Source of the DNA: Welwitschia mirabilis
Taxonomy: Eukaryota; Gnetophyta; Gnetopsida; Welwitschiales
Length of the DNA stretch: 64,000 bases
Direction of reading: 5' to 3'
NCBI GenBank assembly: GCA_051453625.1
Contig: JBOZIK010000001.1
Location: 166,704,712 to 166,768,711 of the forward strand
Below, piece after piece: positions 57,201 to 63,099 of this stretch. Below the pieces are notes generated by a model. That model was not told where the DNA came from. It searched no databases and was given only the letters and a program-made list of their open reading frames with translations. Each line of letters begins with the position of its first letter. The first letter of the stretch is position 1. A program made the translations under genes and the position numbers.

Positions 57201-57924
57201 ATTAGTTATATATGAAAGAGGAGCAGATTTGCTTCGACATTAATTCTATAAACGATAAACTAATAATTGTCGAGAAACATTTTTCAAAACTAATCAATAA
57301 TCTTGCTGATATAGAAGTTAACATTAACGTTGTGAATTTATTTCAACAATGCTTCTAGTACACCTACAGATTAACTGTATTAGGATTCGTGCCGATCGAG
57401 TAAAATTGTGAGATTCCTCCATCTTCCGAAAAACTGTGTTGTAACGGTTTCATGATTGTTAAGGAAAACATCTAAGCAATTATACTGGTTCAATTTAATG
57501 CGATGAAAGCAATGCTATGCATACTTTTGTCGAATTTTATAGATTTTCGTTAATAAAAGCATGCCCTAGCCATCTTAGCGGTTGGAAGAGATGAAAAGAC
57601 CAAAGCGTTAGTTATGAATGTAAAGCGAATTGCTGGACGAATAACCAAGAAGATTTATAAGCATAAAGAAGTTGAACAAACACAATTTCATTTGCTTCAA
57701 CTGGCCAGAGCAGCTTATGGAAAGACAGCTAAACTATACTGAATCAAACCTTTCAGAAGAGTATCCGACTTCTGAGCTGCGATACAAGAGCGGCGCCGTC
57801 TCGTGCGGAGAGTTACAGCGCTGTGACGAAAAGTATTCGAAGAAATGTAATTGGAGAAACGCAAGCAGCCACTCTGCTGAAACGGAAGCGGAACGGAGAG
57901 TGGAGCAACGGTTATCCAAGTCAT
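22774..57924 (-). CDS. Predicted plastid-targeted small membrane protein, four exons, giant intron 3
   Basis: Joined minus-strand exons 57924-57750, 57180-57119, 56959-56855 and 22911-22774 give about 159 residues with consistent phases (1, 0, 0). Donors are AAAG|GTTTGA, CCT|GTAACA and ATT|GTGAGT. Acceptors are TTTTCAG|TC, GGTGTCAG|GAT and TGTTTACAG|GCT. Residues 1 to about 47 are rich in Ser, Thr and Arg ([13 protein letters not shown]), typical of a chloroplast transit peptide. Next comes [21 protein letters not shown]. Residues 90-127 are hydrophobic, one or two membrane spans broken by K104. The acidic tail ends [11 protein letters not shown] recognise the layout as that of a conserved plant protein of unknown function, but can name no symbol. 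Introns 1 and 2 are 569 and 159 bp; intron 3 is 33,943 bp in this assembly and full of retrotransposons. Expression depends on splicing across all of them. Confidence 0.75.
22912..24716. other. 3' end of giant intron 3, noncoding
   Basis: Intron sequence between the last exon and the first retroelement fragment. Nothing coding is supported; it contains a (TG)n microsatellite. Confidence 0.5.
24223..24265 (+). repeat. (TG)n microsatellite
   Basis: About 20 TG units followed by an ACGTGTGCACACACG inverted stretch. It generates spurious open frames on both strands. Confidence 0.95.
24917..24928 (+). other. Primer-binding site of E1
   Basis: TGGTACCAGAGC, one change from the copia PBS TGGTATCAGAGC complementary to initiator Met tRNA, directly after the LTR end TTTCA. 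Confidence 0.85.
24979..25555 (+). pseudogene. E1 gag (UBN2-type copia capsid), broken
   Basis: Starts [20 protein letters not shown], with the YWKAKMR motif of copia Gag N-termini. The region 25338-25555 carries [19 protein letters not shown] and the [20 protein letters not shown] core of the UBN2 gag family. A one-base deletion at about 25224 (GGTTAAATG where relatives have GGTTTAAATG) creates a stop and frameshift. A CAG-to-TAG change near 25312 adds another stop. The gap at 25556 cuts the gene before the zinc knuckle. Non-functional. Confidence 0.85.
25556..25655. other. Assembly gap (100 N)
   Basis: Separates the E1 gag from an unrelated copia LTR; the true length is unknown. Confidence 0.99.
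25735..25913 (+). mobile_element. Short copia-type LTR (3' LTR, 179 bp)
   Basis: Begins TGACATTTTAG directly after a polypurine tract (GAGGGAGGAGTA) and ends CTTAACA. It contains the CCCACGTAAATTCCTGTG block common in short plant copia LTRs. The internal region is lost in the gap to the left. It differs from the neighbouring Sirevirus-like family. Confidence 0.6.
25914..28689. other. Intron 3 sequence, noncoding
   Basis: AT-rich with no supported gene. A tandem duplication sharing TTTGATAATACCACTATTG lies at 27557-27598. Frames at 27949-28423 have no recognisable product. Confidence 0.45.
28690..29040 (-). mobile_element. Probable 3' LTR of TA
   Basis: On the minus strand it begins TGTTATGTTAAAAGTGAC at 29040 and carries a TATA-like CTATAAAAC near 28946. 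The start resembles that of the TB LTR. The far end is not fixed. Confidence 0.5.
29400..30350 (-). pseudogene. TA reverse transcriptase and RNase H remnant
   Basis: Minus-strand reading shows [14 protein letters not shown] around 30091-30120, the copia RT catalytic YVDD with the first Asp changed to Asn. [15 protein letters not shown] block and RNase H-like segments follow. Many stops and frameshifts. Confidence 0.7.
30883..31562 (-). pseudogene. TA integrase remnant
   Basis: Contains a [20 protein letters not shown] block (copia integrase C-terminal region) and GYRLWNPP with VKSRDVIF. Further upstream, broken pieces of [10 protein letters not shown] (SDNGGEY region) and [16 protein letters not shown] (DDYSR region) are readable. 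It ends at the E2 insertion. Confidence 0.75.
31563..32530 (+). mobile_element. 5' LTR of E2 (968 bp)
   Basis: Starts TGTTGTAAGATGG, ends GATCTGTCTTTCA. Its U3 carries the GGGCGACC doublet array (31644-31943). A TATA box, TATATAAA at 32050-32057, lies about 110 bp beyond the array. It matches the 3' LTR at 39870 with substantial divergence, so the insertion is old. Confidence 0.88.
31644..31943 (+). repeat. GGGCGACC palindrome-doublet array in E2 5' LTR
   Basis: Degenerate 8-mers start at 31644/31665, 31707/31729, 31772/31793, 31838/31860, 31893/31915 and 31936. The paired starts are 21-22 bp apart; pairs are separated by about 33-45 bp of unrelated sequence. Confidence 0.8.
32533..32547 (+). 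other. Degenerate primer-binding site of E2
   Basis: TGGCATCAAGCAAGG follows the LTR end after two bases. It is a mutated and shortened form of TGGTATCAGAGC. Confidence 0.6.
32593..33960 (+). pseudogene. E2 gag: UBN2 domain, coiled coil, two zinc-knuckle sites
   Basis: ATG at 32593 ([14 protein letters not shown]). Early frameshifts occur before the 10-N gap at 32791-32800. The frame is clean from about 32801 to 33392, with the UBN2 core and the [20 protein letters not shown] stretch. A stop follows at 33390, and a TGA at 33402-33404 replaces the first Cys of the knuckle [13 protein letters not shown]. Then an acidic linker, a coiled coil at about 33630-33760 ([20 protein letters not shown]) and a second knuckle at 33880-33921 read as [14 protein letters not shown], with Cys replaced by Arg. 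Gag would form the particle and bind RNA; here it is dead. Confidence 0.85.
34015..35380 (+). pseudogene. E2 pol: protease and integrase
   Basis: The protease site [12 protein letters not shown] is intact at 34093-34128. The integrase zinc region includes LWHQRLGH and CDACQKGKQ. The DDE residues are present in [17 protein letters not shown] and [11 protein letters not shown]. Stops occur at 34753 (TGG to TAG), 35113 and 35230. The open stretch 34015-34755 is the longest in the element. Confidence 0.88.
35400..37570 (+). pseudogene. E2 pol: reverse transcriptase and RNase H
   Basis: RT motifs run from [12 protein letters not shown] and [11 protein letters not shown] to [17 protein letters not shown] and the catalytic [12 protein letters not shown] (about 36426-36461). 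RNase H includes [20 protein letters not shown] and [21 protein letters not shown]. Stops include CAG-to-TAG in YVK*PQ near 36227. Two 100-N gaps (35768-35867, 37007-37106) are each flanked by near-duplicates: 35531-35767 against 35868-36069, and 36917-37006 against 37107-37196. Confidence 0.88.
37624..38030 (+). repeat. GGTCGACC palindrome-doublet array after E2 pol
   Basis: 8-mers start at 37624/37646, 37695/37717, 37766/37788, 37838/37860/37882, 37899/37920 and 38002/38023. Members of a doublet are 21-22 bp apart. The first four doublets repeat every 71-72 bp. Confidence 0.85.
37947..37999 (+). repeat. G-rich purine tract with G-quadruplex potential
   Basis: Runs of GGGAGGGAGG, then GGGAGGGAGGGGGG, then (GA)n, embedded in the post-pol palindrome array and about 170 bp upstream of the extra ORF. 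Confidence 0.9.
38167..39513 (+). pseudogene. Extra ORF downstream of E2 pol (env-like position)
   Basis: Starts MAS, then a stop (TAG where E3 has CAA), then [11 protein letters not shown] with a basic nuclear-localisation-like cluster. [34 protein letters not shown] and [13 protein letters not shown] follow. In the next frame come [20 protein letters not shown] and ESFEEKD, so a frameshift lies near 38500. The FYANAKF..SVFGQEI...ITGLP pattern resembles the putative plant transposon protein domain seen in many plant repeat proteins. The C-terminal part after 39174 ([18 protein letters not shown]) is readable but broken. A 100-N gap at 38831-38930 and a 48-bp near-duplicate (38783-38830 and 39126-39173) interrupt it. 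Function unknown; Sireviruses often carry an extra ORF here. Confidence 0.7.
39514..39869 (+). other. E2 tail with polypurine stretches
   Basis: Holds AAGGGGAAGC at about 39801, matched by AAGAGGGAGC in E3, and a second purine stretch, GACAAAGGACAAGTT, directly before the 3' LTR. Two candidate polypurine tracts fit the multi-PPT pattern described for Sireviruses. Confidence 0.55.
39870..40855 (+). mobile_element. 3' LTR of E2
   Basis: Starts TGTTGGAAGTTGATTGTC and carries the same GGGCGACC-type array (about 39950-40310) followed by a decayed TATA (TATTTAAA near 40402). Its last bases read GTTGATCCATGTTT and run straight into the inverted LTR of E3, so the terminal CA is lost. Confidence 0.85.
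40857..41938 (-). mobile_element. 3' LTR of E3 with GGGCGACC doublet array
   Basis: Starts TGTTGGAAAATGG at 41938 on the minus strand, preceded by the polypurine tract ACAAATGGGGAGTT. Written on the plus strand, GGTCGCCC-type 8-mers start at 41392/41413, 41459/41481, 41518/41540, 41556/41578, 41620/41642, 41684/41706, 41749/41770 and 41808/41830. That is eight doublets of 21-22 bp. Confidence 0.87.
41954..42790 (-). other. E3 region between extra ORF and polypurine tract
   Basis: Includes the duplicate purine stretch AAGAGGGAGC near 41990 and possible C-terminal remains of the extra ORF. The plus-strand frame at 42597-42782 has no support as a gene. Confidence 0.45.
42790..43283 (-). pseudogene. 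Extra ORF downstream of E3 pol
   Basis: [18 protein letters not shown], then [10 protein letters not shown] and [14 protein letters not shown], closely matching the E2 copy but without its early stop. A frameshift follows near 43090. [27 protein letters not shown] and [16 protein letters not shown] then read clearly before a stop near 42846. Matching order, start and basic cluster in both elements show it is a family gene and not chance. The stretch upstream of this ATG is also open, so the true start is not certain. Confidence 0.7.
43430..43792 (-). repeat. GGTCGACC palindrome-doublet array after E3 pol
   Basis: Plus-strand starts are 43430/43451, 43487/43511, 43548/43569, 43620/43642, 43691/43713 and 43763/43785. 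Five of six doublets are 21-22 bp apart; the last three doublets repeat at 71-72 bp, as in E2. Confidence 0.83.
43850..46034 (-). pseudogene. E3 pol: integrase end, reverse transcriptase, RNase H
   Basis: Minus-strand reading: [20 protein letters not shown] (45960 downward), GKCFIL-type block, ARLVAQGYS at 45180, [20 protein letters not shown] at about 45070, catalytic IYVDDII at 44802-44820 (intact), then RNase H with [16 protein letters not shown] and [13 protein letters not shown]. Gaps at 45261-45370 (110 N) and 45718-45756 (39 N) match the lengths expected by comparison with E2, so they look correctly sized. Several stops are present. Confidence 0.87.
46135..46439. repeat. GGACGTCC array inserted in E3 protease region
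   Basis: Ten GGACGTCC-type palindromes (eight exact) at 46147, 46169, 46203, 46225, 46260, 46282, 46316, 46338, 46372 and 46394. The spacing alternates 22 and 34-35 bp, five units of about 56-57 bp. The sequence interrupts the E3 protease just after the [12 protein letters not shown] stretch and is bounded on the left by a gap (46035-46134). It is probably part of another element's LTR. Confidence 0.88.
46440..48100 (-). pseudogene. E3 gag and start of protease
   Basis: ATG at 48098-48100 gives [20 protein letters not shown]. The UBN2 core lies around 47771-47343 ([20 protein letters not shown]). After a frameshift, 47314-46517 carries the coiled-coil linker ([20 protein letters not shown]) and a second knuckle read as [16 protein letters not shown], which has lost two Cys. 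The protease begins near 46516 with the DSG Asp destroyed (SGCSRHMIG preceded by V), then ends at the insert. Confidence 0.85.
48152..48163 (-). other. Primer-binding site of E3
   Basis: TGGTATTGGAGC on the minus strand, two changes from TGGTATCAGAGC, between the 5' LTR and gag. Confidence 0.75.
48166..49279 (-). mobile_element. 5' LTR of E3
   Basis: Starts TGTTGCAAAATGGTTGTC at 49279. Collinear with 40857-41938 at roughly four-fifths identity by eye, including the GGTCGCCC array (about 48735-49195). The divergence implies an old insertion. Confidence 0.85.
50640..50760 (-). repeat. tRNA-derived SINE remnant
   Basis: A perfect Pol III B box, GGTTCGACTCC, lies on the minus strand at 50720-50730 within GGGTTCGACTCCC. 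No matching A box survives upstream and no target duplication was seen, so this is only a likely 5'-truncated SINE. Confidence 0.35.
50763..50886 (+). repeat. 62-bp tandem duplication
   Basis: Two copies starting GACTTTTGAGGGAAAAGTGA at 50763 and 50825. Diverged sequence similar to the second copy and its right flank recurs at about 55905-56050. Confidence 0.85.
51310..51667 (-). mobile_element. 3' LTR of TB (358 bp)
   Basis: Minus-strand start TGCTATAAAGTGAAGTC at 51667. It contains a TATA-like GTTATAAATAGGG region (plus strand CCCTATTTATAAC near 51490). It lacks the SINE present in the other LTR, giving the empty-site sequence. Confidence 0.85.
52055..54704 (-). pseudogene. TB pol (pre-integrase, integrase, RT, RNase H)
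   Basis: From high to low: a gag_pre-integrase-like block ([20 protein letters not shown]), [19 protein letters not shown] and the integrase block [21 protein letters not shown] is marked by YDDDMF at about 52672-52690 (YVDD with Val changed to Asp), then [20 protein letters not shown] and RNase H-like sequence around 52396-52055. Frames are interrupted throughout. Confidence 0.85.
54876..55484 (-). mobile_element. 5' LTR of TB
   Basis: Starts TGTTGAAAAAGTGAAGTC at 55484 and ends TAACA at 54876. Aligns with the 3' LTR apart from a 218-bp insertion (SINE plus target duplication). Contains a pyrimidine-rich patch near 55360-55415. Confidence 0.87.
55124..55324 (+). mobile_element. tRNA-derived SINE inserted in the TB 5' LTR
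   Basis: About 201 bp flanked by a perfect 17-bp duplication, AACACTAAGTCACAATT, at 55107-55123 and 55325-55341. The head has an A-box-like TAGAGTGGTAAGG and a B-box-like GAGCTCAAACACC, with tRNA-like spacing. The tail ends AGAGGGGGAAAA. The sister LTR at 51310-51667 has no such sequence, so the insertion is younger than TB. Confidence 0.88.
55490..56854. other. 5' part of giant intron 3
   Basis: Lies between TB and exon 3. It includes a segment at about 55905-56050 similar to 50825-50980. I tested it for a closer fourth exon on the minus strand and found none. Confidence 0.45.
56110..56180 (+). repeat. 36-bp tandem duplication
   Basis: Two copies starting AACATGGTTAAATTACCCCT at 56110 and 56146, essentially identical. 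Confidence 0.88.
56855..56959 (-). CDS. Exon 3 of the plastid membrane protein gene
   Basis: 105 nt encoding 35 residues from [11 protein letters not shown] to STAFFII, including the first hydrophobic segment. It ends at the near-consensus donor ATT|GTGAGT, which opens the giant intron. Confidence 0.8.
57119..57180 (-). CDS. Exon 2 of the plastid membrane protein gene
   Basis: 62 nt that complete codon 59 and encode [20 protein letters not shown]. The acceptor has a good pyrimidine tract (TTCTTCTTTTCAG). The donor CCT|GTAACA is weaker than the others. Confidence 0.75.
57750..57924 (-). CDS. Exon 1 of the plastid membrane protein gene
   Basis: Encodes M1 to K58 plus one base. The start is the ATG at 57924 ([10 protein letters not shown]). 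The region is Arg/Ser/Thr-rich with almost no acidic residues, as in transit peptides, and ends at the donor AAAG|GTTTGA. Plus-strand frames over this region are shadows. Confidence 0.7.
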
Positions 57925-58120
57925 TTTCAAACTCTACGCATCAGGATGATTGTTCCAGGATCCTTGTACTCTTACAAGGCAAGACTTTCAATTTTTCCTT
58001 AGCAAAACTGTTTGGAGCTGCGTTTGGTGAAACAGTACTCTTATTTAATCTAAATTTTCAGGTTTGTCAGTGTCTTAACGCTTTTATTTTCAGTTTTTAA
58101 ATTTATTAGTGTCCAATAAT
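57925..58120 (-). promoter_or_regulatory. Putative promoter and 5' UTR of the plastid membrane protein gene
   Basis: Upstream of the exon 1 ATG. A TATA-like TTAAATAA lies at 58041-58048 on the minus strand, about 120 bp from the ATG. No other convincing element was seen. Confidence 0.3.
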
Positions 58121-59053
58121 CTTGTATTATTAACATGGATGCACCACTGTAATTTATGATTCTAAGAAAGGGTTTAAAAGCAAAACCAATCTCAAAGATT
58201 ATACATGCAATGTTAAAAACATTTTTGGATATGATTCATTGATTTATCCAATTTAGATCTATCCATGATCACATCAAAACTCCAATTTAGATCTCTTTTG
58301 GCTATGATGAGGCATCATGAGGTTCTTACCCTTTCTTCTCCCTCTTTAGGTATGAAGAAATGGTTGAATCATAAAGCATCTACATTGCCAAGCCTTTGTA
58401 TTTATTTTGTACTAAACGAATATTTATTATAGCATTTGCATATTGATAAATGCACTTTGATCTCCAAGCTTAATATAATTATGATTACTAGTTACACAAT
58501 AATACATTTTGAATGTCTCTTTGTATTAATTACTTAGATTTATTCCTTTAATGTATTGTTATAGTTGAGTTGATTGATGTGTTAATACTTATGACATTTT
58601 TCATGTGATCTTATTATTTCCTACATTCCGTTATATAGTATAACATGTTTAATATCAATACTTTCATGACATTTTCAATCTACAATGATTAATTTATTAC
58701 TTATTTTTGAATCTATTTTGAGCTTAATATAATAAATTTAACTTAGCTTGGGCTTGCTTAGTAGATTGTCTAATGTAGAATCATTCTTGCTGTCTGTGAG
58801 AAGAATCTCTTAAATCTAAATTGTTTAATTATTTTTCAAACCCTTGTCCATTCAAAGCTAATTCCAAATTGTTTCCTAAATCTTTGTGAGCACTAAAATA
58901 CCTCTCTAATCCCTAACAGAGAATGATAAGCAAGGTTAACTATACTATAATAGGATGCTCTAGCTTATTCATTTGAAACTACCACCTATACCTTAATAGC
59001 TAAGGCACCTTTTCCAATGATTGCAAATTATAACAAGAGACATAGCGAGTTTT
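58121..59053 (+). other. AT-rich sequence, possible Ty3 5' LTR
   Basis: Lies immediately upstream of the Ty3 primer-binding site, so it should contain that element's 5' LTR, but I cannot fix its ends. No coding signal. Confidence 0.35.
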
Positions 59054-59071
59054 TGGTGTCATTGTTGAGGA
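59054..59071 (+). other. Ty3 primer-binding site (tRNA-Asp type)
   Basis: TGGTGTCATTGTTGAGGA aligns with the tRNA-Asp primer site TGGCGCCGTTGCCGGGGA of Athila/Tat elements. All six differences are C-to-T or G-to-A. Confidence 0.7.
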
Positions 59072-60216
59072 TTGCAATTGGTGTTTCTTGACTCATAAAG
59101 ATGTATTTCCTTTTGGAAATTATATAATATTTTTGTTTTAAGGTCTACCATTATTGAAGCTTCAAAATCAGATCTATCTTATAAGAAATAGGAGCATCTA
59201 GAGCATAAGAGGTGGATCTATAAACATTCGCCCTAGATTTGCTATGTTGGACTTCACTTCTATTGAGGTATGTTCTACCTTGTTTTTGCATATCTAATTA
59301 CAAAGGGGCTAGGCTTAAATTGTCTATTAAAATTCATATACCTCTCTTAGTGATTTGCTATAGACAAGTCACTTTGTGCCATGAAACATAAAATTTTTCA
59401 TTTGAATTTTTTTTGATCTTTTTCCTTGGGCTAAATAGTATAAATGTGCTTTTTTTTTTATTTTGTATATCCAATAATAAAAGCTAAAAATTTTCATTAA
59501 TCAAAATTCCAAATTATGTATTTTCGTAATTTTCATCGATTTTTGCAAATAGTCTATCTTAAAAATCTTTCTATACATTCTAACTTCTCATGCATCATTA
59601 GATTAAATCCTTTACTGGCTAAGTACATAGAGAAATTGATGGCTAGCTAGAATGCCAATCACTCCTAAATGACTATGATTTTAACTAAGAATATTCTAAA
59701 CCTAATTTTAGATAAGTGAAACTTCAACTCATAAACCTTTAGAGTTTCATATGATTAAATGAACCATATCTAAAACCAATAGAGATAATGTTTGTTACGA
59801 ATCACCTAAGAGAATGTTGAAGGCCTTGTGGCAATTAGAGCTTTTAGCTACACCTTGTTGTACTATCTTATCCTCACATACAAATTGAATAAAAATAAAA
59901 CCTACCATCATCAATGTTTTACCCAAATTTCATACATTAGATTCGTTAAAAAGTTATTTTCTTTTTCCTCAATATTAAGGTGATGTAGTTCGGATGAAGT
60001 TATTTTCCTTTTCTTCTAGAGAAAAAGCTAAAGCTTAGCTACATAACTTAAATTCAAACTGAATTAGCCTATGAAGAGATTTCAATCAATAATTCTTTTA
60101 AAAAGTTATTTCCAACATATGAAACCAATAAACTAAGAAGAAAAAATATGAACTTCCAAAAATAAGATAATGGACCTTTTCATAAGGCATTTTAGTACTT
60201 TAAAGATCAATTAAGG
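59072..60216 (+). other. Ty3 internal region before recognisable gag
   Basis: Expected to hold the gag leader and N-terminus. I can read no convincing domain. Confidence 0.35.
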
Positions 60217-60390
60217 AGATGTTCTCAATGGGATTTTAAAGCTTGGATTTCATTACACATTTTCGATGAAGGAATGACACCACAAAGTAGGCAAGTAAAA
60301 GAGATGATGAGTGGTAGTAATTCCAACTCTAAAGAACTAGATGGAGCCTTAGAAACTTTGAAAAACATAGCTAAAAGTTCTAAAAATTGA
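60217..60390 (+). pseudogene. Ty3 gag fragment
   Basis: A 57-codon open stretch reading RCSQWDFKAWISLHIFDEGM, then TPQSRQVKEMMSGSN. This is the Gag segment that in Athila/Tat elements has W..L..F.EG....R..L..M.GG. Ends at TGA 60388-60390. Confidence 0.65.
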
Positions 60391-61451
60391 AACAAACCAT
60401 TTAGAGTTATATGCTTAGCTTATCAAACTTAATTATCTAAAGTCATAGGTTAACAAATATACAAATTAGAAGAGGAAACACACATGAATATAAAATTAAA
60501 CTTCATAAATAAATTATTAGATTAACTCAAGTTATCTAGATCTCACAACATTAGTGGATCTGCTATGTGTGCTCTATAGATGTCTGATGAACATAGACTA
60601 GATGAATGTTCTTTTATTCCAATTCATAACGATATAATAGCTAAGCAAGTGAACAGTGTGCAGTCTTAGAGACCTTTTCTAAATAACAATGACAAAAATC
60701 ATCATTTCCATATAGATCTTCTTATAGCCCAAATAAACCTTAGAGTAATTCATTAAAGGATGTTCTAAAGTATTTCATGGAAACTCCATTAGCAAATAAT
60801 AATAAAGAAATTAAAATTAATAATCAACTAGATCAAACTCTTTAATGTATAGAATAAGATATGAATTAAGTTTTTCAAACAACATCTCACCTATTATCTT
60901 CAATCAATAAATAAGAAAAAGATCAGCTTTTCATCCAATCTATTCCTCACCCAAAAGGTGTCAACATGATTGAATAATAAGAAAAAGTTAAGGGAGTCGA
61001 TGCTATCTCACTTAGAAGAGGTATCCACATAAACAAATATTTTGAAGCATTTAGAGAAGACTTTTCTACATCTAGTTTTAAATCTCAATCAACTTCTAAT
61101 CCTAGTAAAGATGATAAATATGACATGGAAAGACATAAATGTGAAGAATGGAACAAAGCTCCATTTCCTAATCATCTCACAACTCTAGGTAAAAAAACAA
61201 CTTGAAGAATTCTCGAGAGTATTTAAGAAAGTAAAAATACACATTTCTTTGCTAAATGTTATTAAAAAAGTATCTTCACAGATAAATTTCCTTAAAGATA
61301 TGTGCATGGTAAAGAGAAAACTAAGTGTGAAGAAAAATGCTTTCTTAGCTTAACAATGAGTTTCAAAGTTTAAAATAAACTTCCACAAAAGTTTAGAGAT
61401 CTTACTTCCCCAAAAAATTTATGTGTTGTTAGCAAGAAGAAAACTAGTAGA
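60391..61451 (+). other. Ty3 gag C-terminus, unreadable
   Basis: AT-rich, probably the decayed C-terminal Gag and linker. No domain is recognisable. Confidence 0.35.
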
Positions 61452-61735
61452 GCATTATTATACTTGAAAGCTATTGTAAATCTAATTTCGTACACATTAT
61501 GTAAAGAAACTAGGTTAGAAGTGTTGAAGAAAAATAATATAACTTTACAACTTATAGACTTCTTAACTAAGATTCCCAAGGAATCAGTAGAAGATGTTTT
61601 TATGCAAGTTAGTAAGCTTTACTATTCAATTAACTTTATAGTTTTAAAGATGAAAGATCACTTAAGAGGATTTTCACTTAACTTAGGAATATAGTTCCTA
61701 GCCACCTCTTACTCTCAAATCAATTGTATAAAGGA
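61452..61735 (+). pseudogene. Ty3 protease remnant
   Basis: ALLYLKAIVNLISYTLCKET corresponds to the ALLDLGASVNLLPYSVY region of Athila/Tat proteases. ITLQLIDFLTKIPKESVEDV and INFIVLKMKD follow, then a broken FLATSYSQINC. The catalytic Asp and following Gly are lost (DLG to YLK). Confidence 0.75.
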
Positions 61736-61980
61736 AAAAATTAAAAGTTTTCAATGCCATGAAAAAGAACTATATAAATGATATAGAAGATCTTAAGTTC
61801 ATTTAGATTAATAAAAATGAAATCTGTAAATCCTTCTCATCATTAGAAAATCATGCACTATAAGAAGCACACAATGAATTATCACTTCCCATTCATAAGG
61901 ATTTCAACTAGAAGTGATTAGAATGGAAAGTCAAATTCATAATTCAACCATGTGCACCATGAAAACAATATTCTAGTGAA

Positions 61981-62767
61981 GAGTATGTACCTAATTTCAA
62001 ACTTAGACCTCTTTTAGAATATTTGAAATATGCATTCCCAAGAGATAACAATTCTTATCCTATGGTTATCTCTACAAAATTGTCAACCCACAATGAATAA
62101 GCCTCAGTTTCTGTGCTTAAGCAACATAAAAAGAATATAGGTTGGATTGTCTTCAATCTAAGAGAAATCAATCCATTATACATATGCATAGAATTCATTT
62201 CAAATAAAATGCTAAGCCTAGTAAAAAGAATCAACATGTACTTACTCCTCATATCAAAGAAATAGTGATGAATGATCTACTAGAGATTGGCATTATCTAT
62301 TTGGTTTTTAAAAGTCAAGGGATAGCTTGATACCAACCATTCTAAAAGAATATAGAATTATTATAATAAAAACTAAAAATGTTAAACAACCATTGACTAG
62401 AGTAAAACTAGGGTGAAGAATGCATTTTAACTATAGAAAACTCAACACCATAACTCATAAATATCATTTTCTTTTTCACTTTTTTGAGTAAATTTTGAAA
62501 ACATTAGTTGGTCATGGGTATTATTATTTCTTAGATGGATCTTTATGATATAACCAAATAGCAATTTCCTTAAAGACCAAGAAAACACAAACTTTGCATG
62601 CCCCTTTAGAATCTTTGCTTATAAAATAATGTCTTTTAGCTTACGTAATACCCCAACCACTTTCTAATGGTGTGTATCATATATATATACATATATACCC
62701 CAACCACTTTCTAATGATGTATATCATATATATATGTGTGTGTGTTTATATATATATATATATATAT

Positions 62768-62827
<60 letters not shown>

Positions 62828-63060
62828 ATGAGNNNNNNNNNNAAATTATTTCTCTATCTTGCATCATTTAGAACTGGTTCTTGAATTTTATGAGGGAAAA
62901 AAATCTTATTCTTAAATGGAGAAATATCATTTTATGATTACATAAGGTATTATTCTAGGACATGTAGTTTTCAAGAATGGAATAGAAGTGGATACTGTTA
63001 AGTTATAAATTTTTCCAAGTTGTTGTTAAACTAACATTTTTTGGTATAGAAAAATATGTT
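61981..63060 (+). pseudogene. Ty3 reverse transcriptase remnant
   Basis: Pre-RT block FKLRPLLEYLKYAFP, then HKKNIGWIVFNLREINP. RT pieces include NYRKLNTITHKYHFLF and YYYFLDGSL (first catalytic Asp kept). The frame is then interrupted at about 62650-62842, after which GIILGHVVFKNGIEVD resumes the RT. The interruption falls close to the expected catalytic YXDD site. Confidence 0.78.
62651..62832 (+). repeat. 47-bp tandem duplication and (AT)n microsatellite
   Basis: CCCCAACCACTTTCTAATG occurs at 62651 and 62698 (period 47). It is followed by about 90 bp of AT and TG dinucleotide repeats and a 10-N gap at 62833-62842. Confidence 0.92.
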
Positions 63061-63099
63061 GTATTCCTTGCAGAAAATATTAATCCTTGTAGGTCAGAA

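Larger units (their letters stand above)
59054..63060 (+). mobile_element. Decayed Ty3 element of Athila/Tat type
   Basis: PBS, gag, protease and reverse transcriptase remnants occur in order on the plus strand. The reading frame is destroyed nearly everywhere. The RT is split by a 47-bp duplication and an (AT)n tract with a 10-N gap. No 3' LTR is identified, and sequence after 63060 appears to belong to a copia-type LTR. Confidence 0.75.

Noticed and set aside
57672-58100. 142-codon plus-strand frame
   Set aside because: It overlaps exon 1 of the minus-strand gene, whose transit-peptide-like sequence and splice site are better supported. The plus frame resembles nothing known to me.
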